This document shows, piece by piece, positions 9,501-17,133 of a stretch of DNA of 64,000 nucleotides. The stretch is from Marinomonas rhizomae (lineage in GTDB: Bacteria; Pseudomonadota; Gammaproteobacteria; Pseudomonadales; Marinomonadaceae), in assembly GCF_003315485.1 (NCBI RefSeq), contig NZ_QNSE01000003.1, positions 282,723 to 346,722 on the forward strand, read 5' to 3'. Below the pieces are notes generated by a model, which had not been told where the DNA came from, did not search any database, and was given only the letters and a program-made list of their open reading frames with translations. The position numbers were made by a program, and so were the translations under genes. How positions within the stretch are numbered: position 1 is the stretch's first letter; each line of letters starts with the position of its first letter.

Positions 9501-9815
9501 ACTTCAGATGCAGAGAATATTGAAGTAAAAGAGACGAAAGAGGAAAAACCAGAAGAGACACCTGGTCGTTCCACTCGAACTCCTCGTCGCGGACGTGGCA
9601 AACCTACTGCCAAACAAGCAAATACAGAAGTTAAAGCACCTGTAGAGTTACCTGCTGCCATCTTGGCACAGCAAGAAAAGCTACGCTTAGAACAGGAAGA
9701 AAAACGCAACGCTGCGACATCACGTCGCCGCGCATCTTCGGGGAGAGTGAAAAACGATCCAAGGATTGCAAGAGAAGAAAAGTCTGAATCAACTTCAGAA
9801 GCTAATGTAGAGTAA
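6525..9815 (+). CDS. rne: Ribonuclease E
   Basis: The 1096-residue endoribonuclease E starts at the ATG at 6525 ([21 protein letters not shown]), which aligns with the E. coli start; a GTG at 6486 extends the frame but is not homologous. It cleaves single-stranded AU-rich RNA at the inner membrane and scaffolds the degradosome. The S1 domain lies near residues 35-125. The catalytic aspartates are D302 (in SIDINSARA) and D345 (in VVIDFIDM), and the zinc-link cysteines are C403 and C406 in CPRCNGQG; each is one less than the E. coli number. From about residue 500 the protein is low-complexity, with Arg-rich RNA-binding blocks ([12 protein letters not shown]), Glu/Ala-rich stretches and an 11-fold VEA repeat. 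The C-terminal scaffold shows no obvious domain. Confidence 0.96.
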   Translation: MIRMLINATQQEELRVALVDGQRLYDLDIESGSREQKKSNIYKGRITRIEPSLEAAFVDFGADRHGFLPLKEISKTYFSKKSNHEGRINIKDVLSEGQEVIVQVDKEERGNKGAALTTFVSLAGRYLVLMPNNPRAGGISRRIDGDDRSHLKEAMSGLNTPENGGLIVRTAGVGRSTEELQWDLDYLDTLWSSITKAASEKPAPFLIYQESNIVIRAIRDYLREDIGEVLIDEKSAYQDAINFVMQVMPHFKSRIKMYTDSTPLFNRFQIETQIETAFQREVRLPSGGSIVIDPTEALVSIDINSARATKGGDIEETALQTNLEAADEIARQLRLRDIGGLVVIDFIDMTPVRNQKEVESRMKNALEADRARVQLGRISRFGLLEMSRQRLRPSLGETSGIVCPRCNGQGFIRDVESLALSVLRLIEEECSKERTAQIRAVLPVSVATFLLNEKRTNIAKIEKRNSVHIILVPNPHMETPHFEVERIRDDSTVVTQNDNSYTLVETPEQPPYEPRKVNENVRPQAAVTSIAPKAPAPEHTAPAAAQKATKSTPNKPSLLKRIMTALFGETQTKAKPKAVNKANATTPSQNDRDTSSKPNGKRVNRNKRNVKHQNTDRDDSNTTEKNRSTRQSRREQAEAGTKGNNRRNNRGNKQDSQEPKTEKQEAVVKTAPRQPQKEVPDVKERKRDRNDNRRRNGKLKDEALEAVKLQEQEDAALVEATKNTEAESSANSDEPQRRSRRSRRSRRPQKEENSTQQENVESENDQIQPTEAAAAKTEEVKPTTSEAKQAKTEVEVKSKSEEDMAAKSISEDKPETAEAEKAVEAVEAVEAVEAVEAVEAVEAVEAVEAVEAVEGKASPADTQKTTAEAVKDESPETKPSKPKMSVKAQMRKIEKETPEVADEATEQAKTEPKVTSKVEHTEAKSNTAPTSEEAPQAEAAPAVEQTEAASDEAQTTAEEANMADESKSEPQEAHAVIAEAAQKETKSTDDASTSDAENIEVKETKEEKPEETPGRSTRTPRRGRGKPTAKQANTEVKAPVELPAAILAQQEKLRLEQEEKRNAATSRRRASSGRVKNDPRIAREEKSESTSEANVE
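8988..9086 (+). repeat. Perfect 11-copy 9-bp tandem repeat inside rne
   Basis: The unit GCTGTTGAA is repeated eleven times without a mismatch over 99 bases, in frame, encoding Ala-Val-Glu eleven times in the disordered C-terminal region of RNase E. Because the unit is a multiple of three, gain or loss of copies keeps the frame. A related single AEAVK motif further down (9127-9138) may be a remnant of the same repeat. The antisense and shifted frames across it appear as long open frames but are artefacts of the repeat. Confidence 0.97.
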
Positions 9816-9843
9816 ACACTGCGGTGTCTATTTAGCAAATCAC

Positions 9844-9871
9844 AAAGGGCCCGCATCATGCGGGCTCTTTT
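9844..9871 (+). terminator. Intrinsic terminator of rne
   Basis: A 12-base stem (AAAGGGCCCGCA with TGCGGGCTCTTT, one G-U pair) around a 3-base loop TCA, followed by a short T-run, 28 bases after the rne stop codon. Confidence 0.88.
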
Positions 9872-9940
9872 GTAAGAAGGGTACTATGGATTATTTCAAC
9901 GGATTGATTTGAACATAAATAGCGGACAGGTAATAAAATA

Positions 9941-11593
9941 ATGATCATTGATTTCTCGCGCTTTAAAGATTGGACTCTTGTAGGCGATTTATTTGGCGGC
10001 GCCACGACCGCTATTGTGTCACTTCCCCTTGCGCTCGCTTTTGGAGTGGCATCTGGAGCGGGGGCTGAGGCTGGGCTCTGGGGCGCCGTACTCGTCGGCT
10101 TATTTGCCGCGCTATTCGGTGGATCCACTAGCTTAATATCTGAGCCTACTGGACCCATGACAGTCATCATGACTGCTGTGCTGACTAGCATGATGGCTAG
10201 CAGTCCAGAAGGCGGCGTAGCAATGGCCTTTACCGTGGTGATGATCGCAGGGCTATTTCAAATTACACTGGGTTATTTGAAGCTAGGTAAATACATCACT
10301 CTTATGCCATACAGCGTTATTTCAGGCTTTATGTCTGGTATTGGCATTATTTTGATTATATTACAAATTGCTCCCTTTCTTGGACATCCATCGCCAACTG
10401 GCGGTGTCACAGGAACCTTAAGTGCACTACCAAACCTTATTGTAAACTTGAAGTTTTCTGAATTATTTCTTGGGCTATTAACCCTTGCTGTGCTTTTTTA
10501 TCTTCCTAAACAGTGGCGTCGATTTATCCCTCCTCAACTTGTTGCCTTAGTCGCAATCACTCTTATTTCTGTGTTGTTATTTAATGATTCAGATGTGCGC
10601 CGTATAGGTGTGATTCCATCAGGCCTGCCATCAATCCACTGGCCCACCTTTGAGCGTTCTGTCTTTATAGAAATGATCATAAATGGATTAGTGCTTGGCA
10701 CACTAGGCTGCATCGATACATTATTAACGGCCGTCATTGCTGACAGCCTGACACGAAAAGAACACGATTCAAATAGAGAGCTCATCGGCCAAGGTACAGC
10801 CAACTTTTTCTCCGGCCTACTTGGGGGCCTTCCTGGTGCTGGCGCAACTATGGGAACGGTCGTCAATATACAGTCTGGCGGAAAATCACCACTGGCAGGT
10901 ATTACCAGAGCATTAATTCTATTATTAGTTGTACTTGGGGCATCAAAGCTAATCAGCCCCATTCCAATGGCTGTACTTGCTGGCATTGCCTTGTATGTAG
11001 GAATCAACATTCTCGACTGGAGTTTTTTAAAGCGCGCGCACAAGGTCGCCCTCTCGCCAACCATTATAATGTATGGAGTAATGGCGCTTACCGTATTTGT
11101 CGATCTTATGGTTGCAGTTGGAATCGGGGTTTTTATTGCAAATATAATGACAATCGAGAAGCTTAGCCGACTTCAATCAGGAAACGTGAAAGCAATCAGT
11201 GATGCCGACGATGACATCCCGCTGTCAGATGATGAAAAAAATCTATTAGATAAAGCAGATGGAAAGGTATTACTTTTCTACTTGTCTGGTCCTATGATTT
11301 TTGGTGCAAGCAAGGCTATTGCCAAACATCACAACCGCATACATAACTATAAAGCTGTAGTATTGGACCTGAGTGCTGTTCCAATGATGGATCTAACCAT
11401 TAGCCTTGCATTAGAGAACGCCATTAAAGACGCCATAGAAGCCAACTGTTCCGTTTATATCTTCAGTCCTAACGGACAAACAACAGAACGACTTGAAAAG
11501 CTGGGCGTATCAAACAGATTGCCACACAATGCGTTTTGCGATTCACGCAAATCCGCCTTGCAGCAAGCGGTTAACAACCTACCTATTGTCTAA
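9941..11593 (+). CDS. SulP-family anion transporter with STAS domain, BicA-like
   Basis: A 550-residue SulP (SLC26-type) protein: about twelve hydrophobic segments over residues 15-400 and a C-terminal STAS domain at roughly 435-545 (KVLLFYLSGPMIFGASKAI, VVLDLSAVPMMDLT). The N-terminal stretch with ALAFGVASGAGAEAGLWGAV and LISEPTGPMTVIMTAV is strongly reminiscent of cyanobacterial BicA, the sodium-dependent bicarbonate transporter. Bicarbonate is therefore a plausible substrate, but sulfate or another anion cannot be excluded from sequence. It is monocistronic, between the rne terminator and a long bidirectional hairpin. No carbonic anhydrase gene is adjacent. Confidence 0.87.
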   Translation: MIIDFSRFKDWTLVGDLFGGATTAIVSLPLALAFGVASGAGAEAGLWGAVLVGLFAALFGGSTSLISEPTGPMTVIMTAVLTSMMASSPEGGVAMAFTVVMIAGLFQITLGYLKLGKYITLMPYSVISGFMSGIGIILIILQIAPFLGHPSPTGGVTGTLSALPNLIVNLKFSELFLGLLTLAVLFYLPKQWRRFIPPQLVALVAITLISVLLFNDSDVRRIGVIPSGLPSIHWPTFERSVFIEMIINGLVLGTLGCIDTLLTAVIADSLTRKEHDSNRELIGQGTANFFSGLLGGLPGAGATMGTVVNIQSGGKSPLAGITRALILLLVVLGASKLISPIPMAVLAGIALYVGINILDWSFLKRAHKVALSPTIIMYGVMALTVFVDLMVAVGIGVFIANIMTIEKLSRLQSGNVKAISDADDDIPLSDDEKNLLDKADGKVLLFYLSGPMIFGASKAIAKHHNRIHNYKAVVLDLSAVPMMDLTISLALENAIKDAIEANCSVYIFSPNGQTTERLEKLGVSNRLPHNAFCDSRKSALQQAVNNLPIV

Positions 11594-11617
11594 CAAAACC
11601 ATAAAAACATTAGATCA

Positions 11618-11682
11618 AAAAAAGCCGCTTAGATAAACTGACCCGATAAAGTTGGGCTCATTTCTATCTAAGCGGCTTTTTT
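11618..11682. terminator. Bidirectional terminator between sulP gene and ABC operon
   Basis: Two perfect 18-base arms (11618-11635 and 11665-11682, core GCCGCTTAGATA and its complement) flank a 29-base centre that can itself pair weakly. There is a T-run on each strand, so it can end both the plus-strand transporter gene and the minus-strand ABC operon. Confidence 0.85.
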
Positions 11683-11714
11683 ACTCATAAAACGAACTGA
11701 ATGCGAATGCGCTT

Positions 11715-12401
11715 TTAGTTATAAAATTTTTCTGTATCTATTCGGCCCGCTTTCATCGTCACCGCATGATCACACATATAATCCACCACCTCAGGATCAT
11801 GACTCACCATAACCATGGTTAAATCGCGCTTTTCTTTTAAATCATTTAATAAATTCAAGATTTCAGCTTGCACAGACATGTCCAAGGCAGATGTCGGCTC
11901 ATCCAATAACAAAAGTTTTGGTTCCAACAACAAGGCACGAATAATGGCTACTCGCTGGCGCTGGCCACCGGATAATTGATGGGGATATCGATCAATCATA
12001 TTTTCAGCCAAACCAACCTGCTTAAACCCCTCACTCAAGCGATCATCAATATCCTGATAGCCTAGCAATTTTAATGGTTCAGACAAAGCACGACGCAGGC
12101 GATGCTTAGGATGCAAGGAAGCATAAGGATCTTGAAAAACCATTTGCACACGACGGCGTAAGTCTCCAGAGAACACCTTGCCAGCGGTTAATGGCTGCCC
12201 CAACATGTTAATGCTACCACTCCAATTAGGATTCAATCCTGCTAGCGCCCACAGCAAGGTAGACTTACCGCAACCAGAAGGCCCCACCAAACCAAAACAC
12301 TCGCCAGCTTTAACGGTTAAACTCACATCATGAACAACAGTATTTCGCTCCGAGCCTTGCACATGACTAATACTGACCTGATTCAATTCGATCAAATTCA
12401 T
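11715..12401 (-). CDS. Peptide/nickel-type ABC importer, ATPase subunit 2
   Basis: A 228-residue ABC ATPase and last gene of a five-gene operon. Walker A is GPSGCGKSTLL, the signature is LSGGQRQRVAI, Walker B is LLLLDEPTSALD, and the switch histidine lies in VMVSHD. It is much shorter than OppF/DppF (over 300 residues) and lacks their C-terminal oligopeptide-transporter extension, being closer in size to NikE. The ATG at 12401 overlaps the previous stop as ATGA, and an AGGAGG sits in the end of the upstream gene, so translation is coupled. It energises the two permeases encoded upstream. The substrate is not evident. Confidence 0.87.
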   Translation of the reverse strand: MNLIELNQVSISHVQGSERNTVVHDVSLTVKAGECFGLVGPSGCGKSTLLWALAGLNPNWSGSINMLGQPLTAGKVFSGDLRRRVQMVFQDPYASLHPKHRLRRALSEPLKLLGYQDIDDRLSEGFKQVGLAENMIDRYPHQLSGGQRQRVAIIRALLLEPKLLLLDEPTSALDMSVQAEILNLLNDLKEKRDLTMVMVSHDPEVVDYMCDHAVTMKAGRIDTEKFYN

Positions 12402-13249
12402 CGCACGGCTCCTCCTGTTAAACTCGCAATTTGTTTACGATCTAAAATGGGTAAAGCTTCCCCGCGTTTATCAATATTAGGACGACATGACCATAAAGTT
12501 TTCGTATACGGATGAGATGCATTCGATAGTTCTGATGCCGCCAACTGATCAATCAGTTGCCCTTGATACATAACCAAGACACGTTCACAATGATCAGCCA
12601 CTTGTTGTAAATCATGACTAATCAGCAACAAGCCCATATTACGCTCTTCAACTAAAGAAGAAATCAACTCTAACACTTGATCTCGCACAGCATGATCCAA
12701 AGCTGAAGTCGGCTCATCTGCAATCAAGAACTGCGGGTCATTAATTAAAGCCATCGCCAACATCACCCGCTGCCCCATCCCCCCAGATAGCTGGTGTGGA
12801 TACATCTTGCATAATTGGGCAGGATTCGGCAAACCGACTGCATCCAGCATATATTCGACTTTTTCGATCCGGATTTTTTTTGCTAAAGACTGATGCAACA
12901 CTAAAGATTCAGCCACTTGTCGCCCAATATTTTGAGTTGGGTTTAAAGCATATTTGGGATCTTGCAGGACCATAGCAACTTGCTTGCCGCGCAACTTATT
13001 CCATTGCCGTTGGCTATACGATAAGACGGTTTCCCCAAGCAATTCAAACTGATTCGCCTGAACAAGCAAAGAACCTGGCAACAATCCCATTAGCGAACGC
13101 GCAGTAAGCGATTTCCCTGAACCAGACTCTCCAACAAGCGCAACCCGTTCATGCCCCATTGAAAAATTAATACCTTTGACCAACTCAGTACCGTCTTCCA
13201 AACCAATTTTCAAATTTTTGACTCGAACCAAACTTGAGTTATTTGTCAT
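12398..13249 (-). CDS. Peptide/nickel-type ABC importer, ATPase subunit 1
   Basis: A 283-residue OppD/NikD-type ATPase with Walker A GESGSGKSLTA, signature LSGGMGQRVML and Walker B FLIADEPTSALD. The last ~40 residues (SHPYTKTLWSCRPN) are the start of the oligopeptide-transporter C-terminal domain, which is cut short relative to OppD. I start it at the ATG at 13249 (MTNNSSLVRVKNLKIG), preceded by GGATCC; the frame runs open to 13363, but that part overlaps the permease gene and is not ABC-like. It overlaps the permease stop by 11 bases and the next ATPase by 4. Confidence 0.88.
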   Translation of the reverse strand: MTNNSSLVRVKNLKIGLEDGTELVKGINFSMGHERVALVGESGSGKSLTARSLMGLLPGSLLVQANQFELLGETVLSYSQRQWNKLRGKQVAMVLQDPKYALNPTQNIGRQVAESLVLHQSLAKKIRIEKVEYMLDAVGLPNPAQLCKMYPHQLSGGMGQRVMLAMALINDPQFLIADEPTSALDHAVRDQVLELISSLVEERNMGLLLISHDLQQVADHCERVLVMYQGQLIDQLAASELSNASHPYTKTLWSCRPNIDKRGEALPILDRKQIASLTGGAVR

Positions 13250-14111
13250 GACGAGGATCCATTTTATCTCTAAGCCCATCACCCAGCAGGTTAAACGCAA
13301 GACTGGCGAACAAAATAGCAAAACCGGGCACCGCAGCAACCCACCATTGATCGAAAATAACACGACTACCGCTGGACACCATGGAACCCCACTCTGCTGT
13401 CGGTGGCTGGATTCCCATACCTAAAAAACCAAGACCTGCCGCCGCTAAAATAATGCCGCCTAAGTTCAGTGCAGCACGCACAATTGCACTCGGCAAAACC
13501 AAAGGTAAGATATGACCAACAATCAAACGCAAACCTGTCACACCTTGCATTCTCGCCGCCGACAAATAATCACTGCGACGAATGGACAAGGTCTCCGTTC
13601 GAGCTTGACGTGCAAACGACGGCCAATTTGTAAAAGCCAACGCTAGTGCACCATTCATCAAGCCAGGCCCTAAAATAGACACCAGAGCCAGGGCAATAAC
13701 CAAACTAGGCAAAGACATAACAATGTCAGTAATCCGCATTAAGATGCGCTCTACCCAACCGCCAAAATAGCCGGCAAAAATACCCACGGCCAAACCAATA
13801 GGAACCGTTAGAATTACAACCAAACTCACTAAAATAAGTGTTGGACGCGCTCCATATAAAACACGAGAAAATAAATCTCGGCCAAAACGATCGGTACCAA
13901 ACCAATGCACCAAATCGGGAGCCAATAGTCTGTCTTGGATATTTTGATCATTGGGATCAAAGGGGGAAAAAAGCGGTGCCAGTGACGCTAAAATTAATAG
14001 CATCACCACCATTACCAAGCCAATATTGAACGTATTCAACCAACGAGGTAACCGGAAACCCGCCTTCTTGAGTATTAATTGAGATTTCAGGTTATTCATA
14101 AAATCCATCAT
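13239..14111 (-). CDS. Peptide/nickel-type ABC importer, permease subunit 2
   Basis: A 290-residue DppC/NikC-type inner-membrane permease: an N-terminal hydrophobic helix, the short OppC-type N-terminal region (SPFDPNDQNIQDRLLAPDLVHWFGTDRFGRDLFSR), then about five more helices. The EAA loop for docking to the ATPase is visible around RRSDYLSAARMQGVTGLRLIVGHILP. The chosen ATG at 14111 overlaps the stop of permease 1 as ATGA. Upstream 14132 and downstream 14099 are other possible starts. It forms the channel together with the preceding permease. Confidence 0.88.
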   Translation of the reverse strand: MMDFMNNLKSQLILKKAGFRLPRWLNTFNIGLVMVVMLLILASLAPLFSPFDPNDQNIQDRLLAPDLVHWFGTDRFGRDLFSRVLYGARPTLILVSLVVILTVPIGLAVGIFAGYFGGWVERILMRITDIVMSLPSLVIALALVSILGPGLMNGALALAFTNWPSFARQARTETLSIRRSDYLSAARMQGVTGLRLIVGHILPLVLPSAIVRAALNLGGIILAAAGLGFLGMGIQPPTAEWGSMVSSGSRVIFDQWWVAAVPGFAILFASLAFNLLGDGLRDKMDPRHDK

Positions 14112-15163
14112 CTTGTTCTTGGGTCCACCCATTTAGTGAGTGCGTCGGCAAACGCATTTAGCAAAATAAAGCAGGTACCAATTAATAACGTTGAACCTAA
14201 TACAGCAGAAATATCTGAAGCAAATAATGCACTGGTTAAGTAACGGCCCAGCCCAGGCCAAGCAAATACCGTTTCAGTTAGTACTGCCCCTTCTAATAAA
14301 CTTGCATAAGACAAAGCCAGAATCGTGATTAAAGTGCCTAACACATTAGGAAAAACATGAACCACTACCACTCGAAGACGGCTTGCACCTTTAGCTTGTG
14401 CCAAAATGACATATTCTTTATTAGTTTCCTCCAGCATTACAGCGCGCAATAATCTCGTAATCGATGCCATAGACAAAAGCGCCAAAACCGCCACAGGTAA
14501 CCATAAATGCGCAATGGCATTTTTAATAATGTCGGCATCACCGCTACGAATAGCATCAACTAAAATAAAGCCACTGTTTTGCGTCATCGTATAGGTATAA
14601 ATATCGTCTAATCGCCCAGGCCCCGCGGACCAATGCAAGGTCGCATAAAACAATAATAGTCCCAATAAACCAAGCCAAAACACTGGCACGGAATAGCCGA
14701 GTAAAGAGACCAAACGCGCTAAGTGATCCATCCAGCTCCCCGGTTTATATACCGCCATTCCAGCAAGCAAAATACCGAAAAAAGCGCCAAAAAACATCGC
14801 ACACGTCGCCAACTCAATCGTCGCTGGAAAAGTTCGCATTAAGTCGCTGACCACAGGCTGCTGAGTCAATTGGGAAACACCCAAGTCACCTTGAAATAAC
14901 CGTCCTAGGTAATGCAGAAATTGCATTGGCAAAGGCTGATCTAAACCCAATTCATGACGTGCCTGTTGATACGTCGCCTCACTGGCATGATCACCCACCA
15001 ACTGCAAAACAGGATCGACAGGTGCAGCACGAGACAGAATAAAGGTGAACACCAGCAAGCCGAATAAGGTCAGTGCTAATGAAACAAGGCCGCTCGCCAA
15101 ATTCTGGCTGCGGCCTATCCAAAGTCGGCGTTTTACGCCGACAGAAGGTGTTGAAGCGCTCAT
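14108..15163 (-). CDS. Peptide/nickel-type ABC importer, permease subunit 1
   Basis: A 351-residue DppB/NikB-type permease. Helix 1 (LALTLFGLLVFTFILSRAAP) and the following extracytoplasmic DPVLQLVGDHASEATYQQARHELGLDQPL are typical of the family. The EAA region (MLEETNKEYVILAQAKGASRLRVVVVHVFPN) is near residue 240, and five or more further helices follow. It lies 16 bases after the binding-protein gene and overlaps the next permease by 4 bases. No strong ribosome site is visible, so it is probably translated by coupling to the gene upstream. Confidence 0.88.
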   Translation of the reverse strand: MSASTPSVGVKRRLWIGRSQNLASGLVSLALTLFGLLVFTFILSRAAPVDPVLQLVGDHASEATYQQARHELGLDQPLPMQFLHYLGRLFQGDLGVSQLTQQPVVSDLMRTFPATIELATCAMFFGAFFGILLAGMAVYKPGSWMDHLARLVSLLGYSVPVFWLGLLGLLLFYATLHWSAGPGRLDDIYTYTMTQNSGFILVDAIRSGDADIIKNAIAHLWLPVAVLALLSMASITRLLRAVMLEETNKEYVILAQAKGASRLRVVVVHVFPNVLGTLITILALSYASLLEGAVLTETVFAWPGLGRYLTSALFASDISAVLGSTLLIGTCFILLNAFADALTKWVDPRTR

Positions 15164-15179
15164 TGTTTAGAGGTGCCCA

Positions 15180-16745
15180 TTATTTAGAAACGTTCTTGTA
15201 ATACACCATATCTGGCATAATGCCTTGAACATAGCCTTGTAAATCTTCACGAATCGCAACTAGCTTTTTGTTTTGTAAACCAACCACAATCGGCGAACTT
15301 TCGCGAACTTTTTTCTGCAAGGCTTGGTACATTTCCGTACGTTTTGCCTCATCTGTTTCAGCGCGCGCTGCAATAGTCATCTTGCTTAATTCAGGAATTT
15401 GCCAGTTAGCACGCCATGCGAGTGTTTTCGAGCCGTTTTCAGGGTTATAAGCAAACGCTGACGCATTGGTGTTAGGATCAAAATAATCTGGCCCCCAAGC
15501 CGAAACCGTCGCTTCAAAATTATGCTCTTTCACTTCACTTGCAACCTGACTGCTAATACCCGGTATCAATTCAACCTTAATACCAGCACGAGCAAAACTT
15601 GCTTGTAGAGCTTGAGCTACATCCAAGTACGGAGGCTGGTTACTGACGATTAGCTTGAAGTGAGGATTTTCAATCCCAGCCTCTTTCAGAATAGCTTTCG
15701 CCTTTTCAGGATCATAGTGGTATGGCTGATCTGTCAACGCACCATTAAAACCAACAGGTAAAAACGATTGTTGCACTTGAAATTGACCGCGCATTAAATC
15801 AACACCAATTCCCCTGTAATCAAATGCCCAGTGTGCGGCTTCCCAGAACTTCGGATTACCCAAATCAGGGTTATCTTCCACTTTGGCATTAAACAAAATG
15901 TAATACAAAGAAGCGTAAGGCAAGGCTAAGGCTTTCACCCCTTTTTTACCTTGCAAAGATTGAAACTGATCAGACCCCAAATTACGAGCAATATCCGCAT
16001 CGCCTTGTTCGATGAGCAACTGACGCGTTGCTGCATCTGGCACGTTTTTCATCAAAATCAAGTTTAGCTTAGGCGCGCCACCTGGTGAGGTTTTATTCGC
16101 AGACAACACCAGAGCTTCATGAGGAATATATTTCTTAATTTGAAAGGGGCCACTGCCTGCTGAATGAGTATTTAACCAAGCGTGTCCAAAATCACCATTT
16201 TCTGCATTTGCCATCACGACTTTTTCATCAACAATAGAAGACACTGGTGCAGACAATAGGCTCAAAACAAATGAAGGTCCGACGTTAACGTCCCACATAA
16301 TTTTGACTTTATCATCAGCAATTTTATGAATATGGCTATCAACATTGGCTTTATTCCAACCCAACTGGGTCAAAATGAATGACGGAGCTAGATTCAACTT
16401 AACCACACGCCCCAAAGAAAAAACAACATCTTCTGGACGAACCGGATTACCGCTAGCAAACTCAGCGTCTTTGCGTAAAGTGATAGTCAAGCTATTGGAG
16501 GTGGATTCCCAGCTTGAAGCCAAAGTAGGAGCCAGATTCGTCGGATTCTGTGGATCAGATTGCACCAGACGTTGATATACATTAGTAAACGTTTGCACTG
16601 AGGTTAACTCAAAACCTTGCGCCGGATCTAAGCTGGTTACATCATCTAATGATTGCGCCACGACTAAGGCATTAGGCGGTGTGGCGGCAAAAGCGGAAAA
16701 GCTACTGGCACAAACCAGCAGACTTGCAGCTAATAATTTCTTCAT
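15180..16745 (-). CDS. Peptide/nickel-type ABC importer, periplasmic binding protein
   Basis: A 521-residue family-5 solute-binding protein and first gene of the ABC operon. The signal peptide is MKKLLAASLLVCASSFSAFA with cleavage before ATPPNA, and there is no lipobox. The family-5 core is clear: YQRLVQSDPQ, LAPTLASSWE, TITLRKDAEFASGNPVRPEDVVFSL, then GSGPFQIKKYIPHEALVL and a C-terminal AWGPDYFDPNTNASAF. DppA/OppA-like peptide binding is the default reading; nickel chelates or opine-type ligands are possible because the two ATPases are short like those of Nik systems. AAGGAT precedes the ATG. Confidence 0.88.
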   Translation of the reverse strand: MKKLLAASLLVCASSFSAFAATPPNALVVAQSLDDVTSLDPAQGFELTSVQTFTNVYQRLVQSDPQNPTNLAPTLASSWESTSNSLTITLRKDAEFASGNPVRPEDVVFSLGRVVKLNLAPSFILTQLGWNKANVDSHIHKIADDKVKIMWDVNVGPSFVLSLLSAPVSSIVDEKVVMANAENGDFGHAWLNTHSAGSGPFQIKKYIPHEALVLSANKTSPGGAPKLNLILMKNVPDAATRQLLIEQGDADIARNLGSDQFQSLQGKKGVKALALPYASLYYILFNAKVEDNPDLGNPKFWEAAHWAFDYRGIGVDLMRGQFQVQQSFLPVGFNGALTDQPYHYDPEKAKAILKEAGIENPHFKLIVSNQPPYLDVAQALQASFARAGIKVELIPGISSQVASEVKEHNFEATVSAWGPDYFDPNTNASAFAYNPENGSKTLAWRANWQIPELSKMTIAARAETDEAKRTEMYQALQKKVRESSPIVVGLQNKKLVAIREDLQGYVQGIMPDMVYYKNVSK

Positions 16746-16823
16746 GATTATGGCATCCTTATAATCGGTTCATTGTATATAACATAATGATTTTAAAAAA
16801 ATAAGCTAAAAAAATAGCCATGT

Positions 16824-16844
16824 AATCTATAAAAAATATAGATT
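16824..16844. promoter_or_regulatory. AT-rich palindrome upstream of the ABC operon
   Basis: AATCTATA and TATAGATT form a perfect 8-base inverted repeat around an A5 centre, about 80 bases upstream of the binding-protein ATG. The position suits an operator or a promoter-overlapping site; the AT-richness means chance is a real alternative. Confidence 0.35.
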
Positions 16845-17047
16845 TCTTCTGTAAGTGAGATGAACTTTTTTAGAGTTGTTTTTGATGTTCTTCCGTTAGA
16901 GTGAAAGGTCGCTTTGCCTAGAGGATTAAGCAGTGCCGCAAGCAAACGTTACGCTCACATCTATGATAACAATCTAAATATAAAACCGATAATCAACATT
17001 ACTGATAAGCTTATTACCTAGGGAATAAAGCTTTAAAATACAGTCGC

Positions 17048-17077
17048 AAAAAACGCCGGATGAAAATCGAGCGTTTT
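17048..17077 (-). terminator. Candidate terminator of the Hsp70 operon
   Basis: Read on the minus strand, AAAACGC and GCGTTTT pair over a 14- to 15-base loop and are followed by further T. The stem is only seven bases, so this is a weak candidate, about 57 bases after the last stop codon. Confidence 0.45.
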
Positions 17078-17133
17078 ATGCGGCTACAGATAAAATGATA
17101 AAACAATTAGCAGTAAGGTCCATTTGAACAAAA

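Larger units (their letters stand above)
16746..17133. other. Intergenic region between the ABC operon and Hsp70 operon
   Basis: A 388-base gap with the promoter side of the ABC operon at its left end and the 3' end of the Hsp70 operon at its right end. It contains the palindrome at 16824-16844 and the hairpin at 17048-17077 listed separately. I found no open frame or RNA gene that I could support in the rest. Confidence 0.5.
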
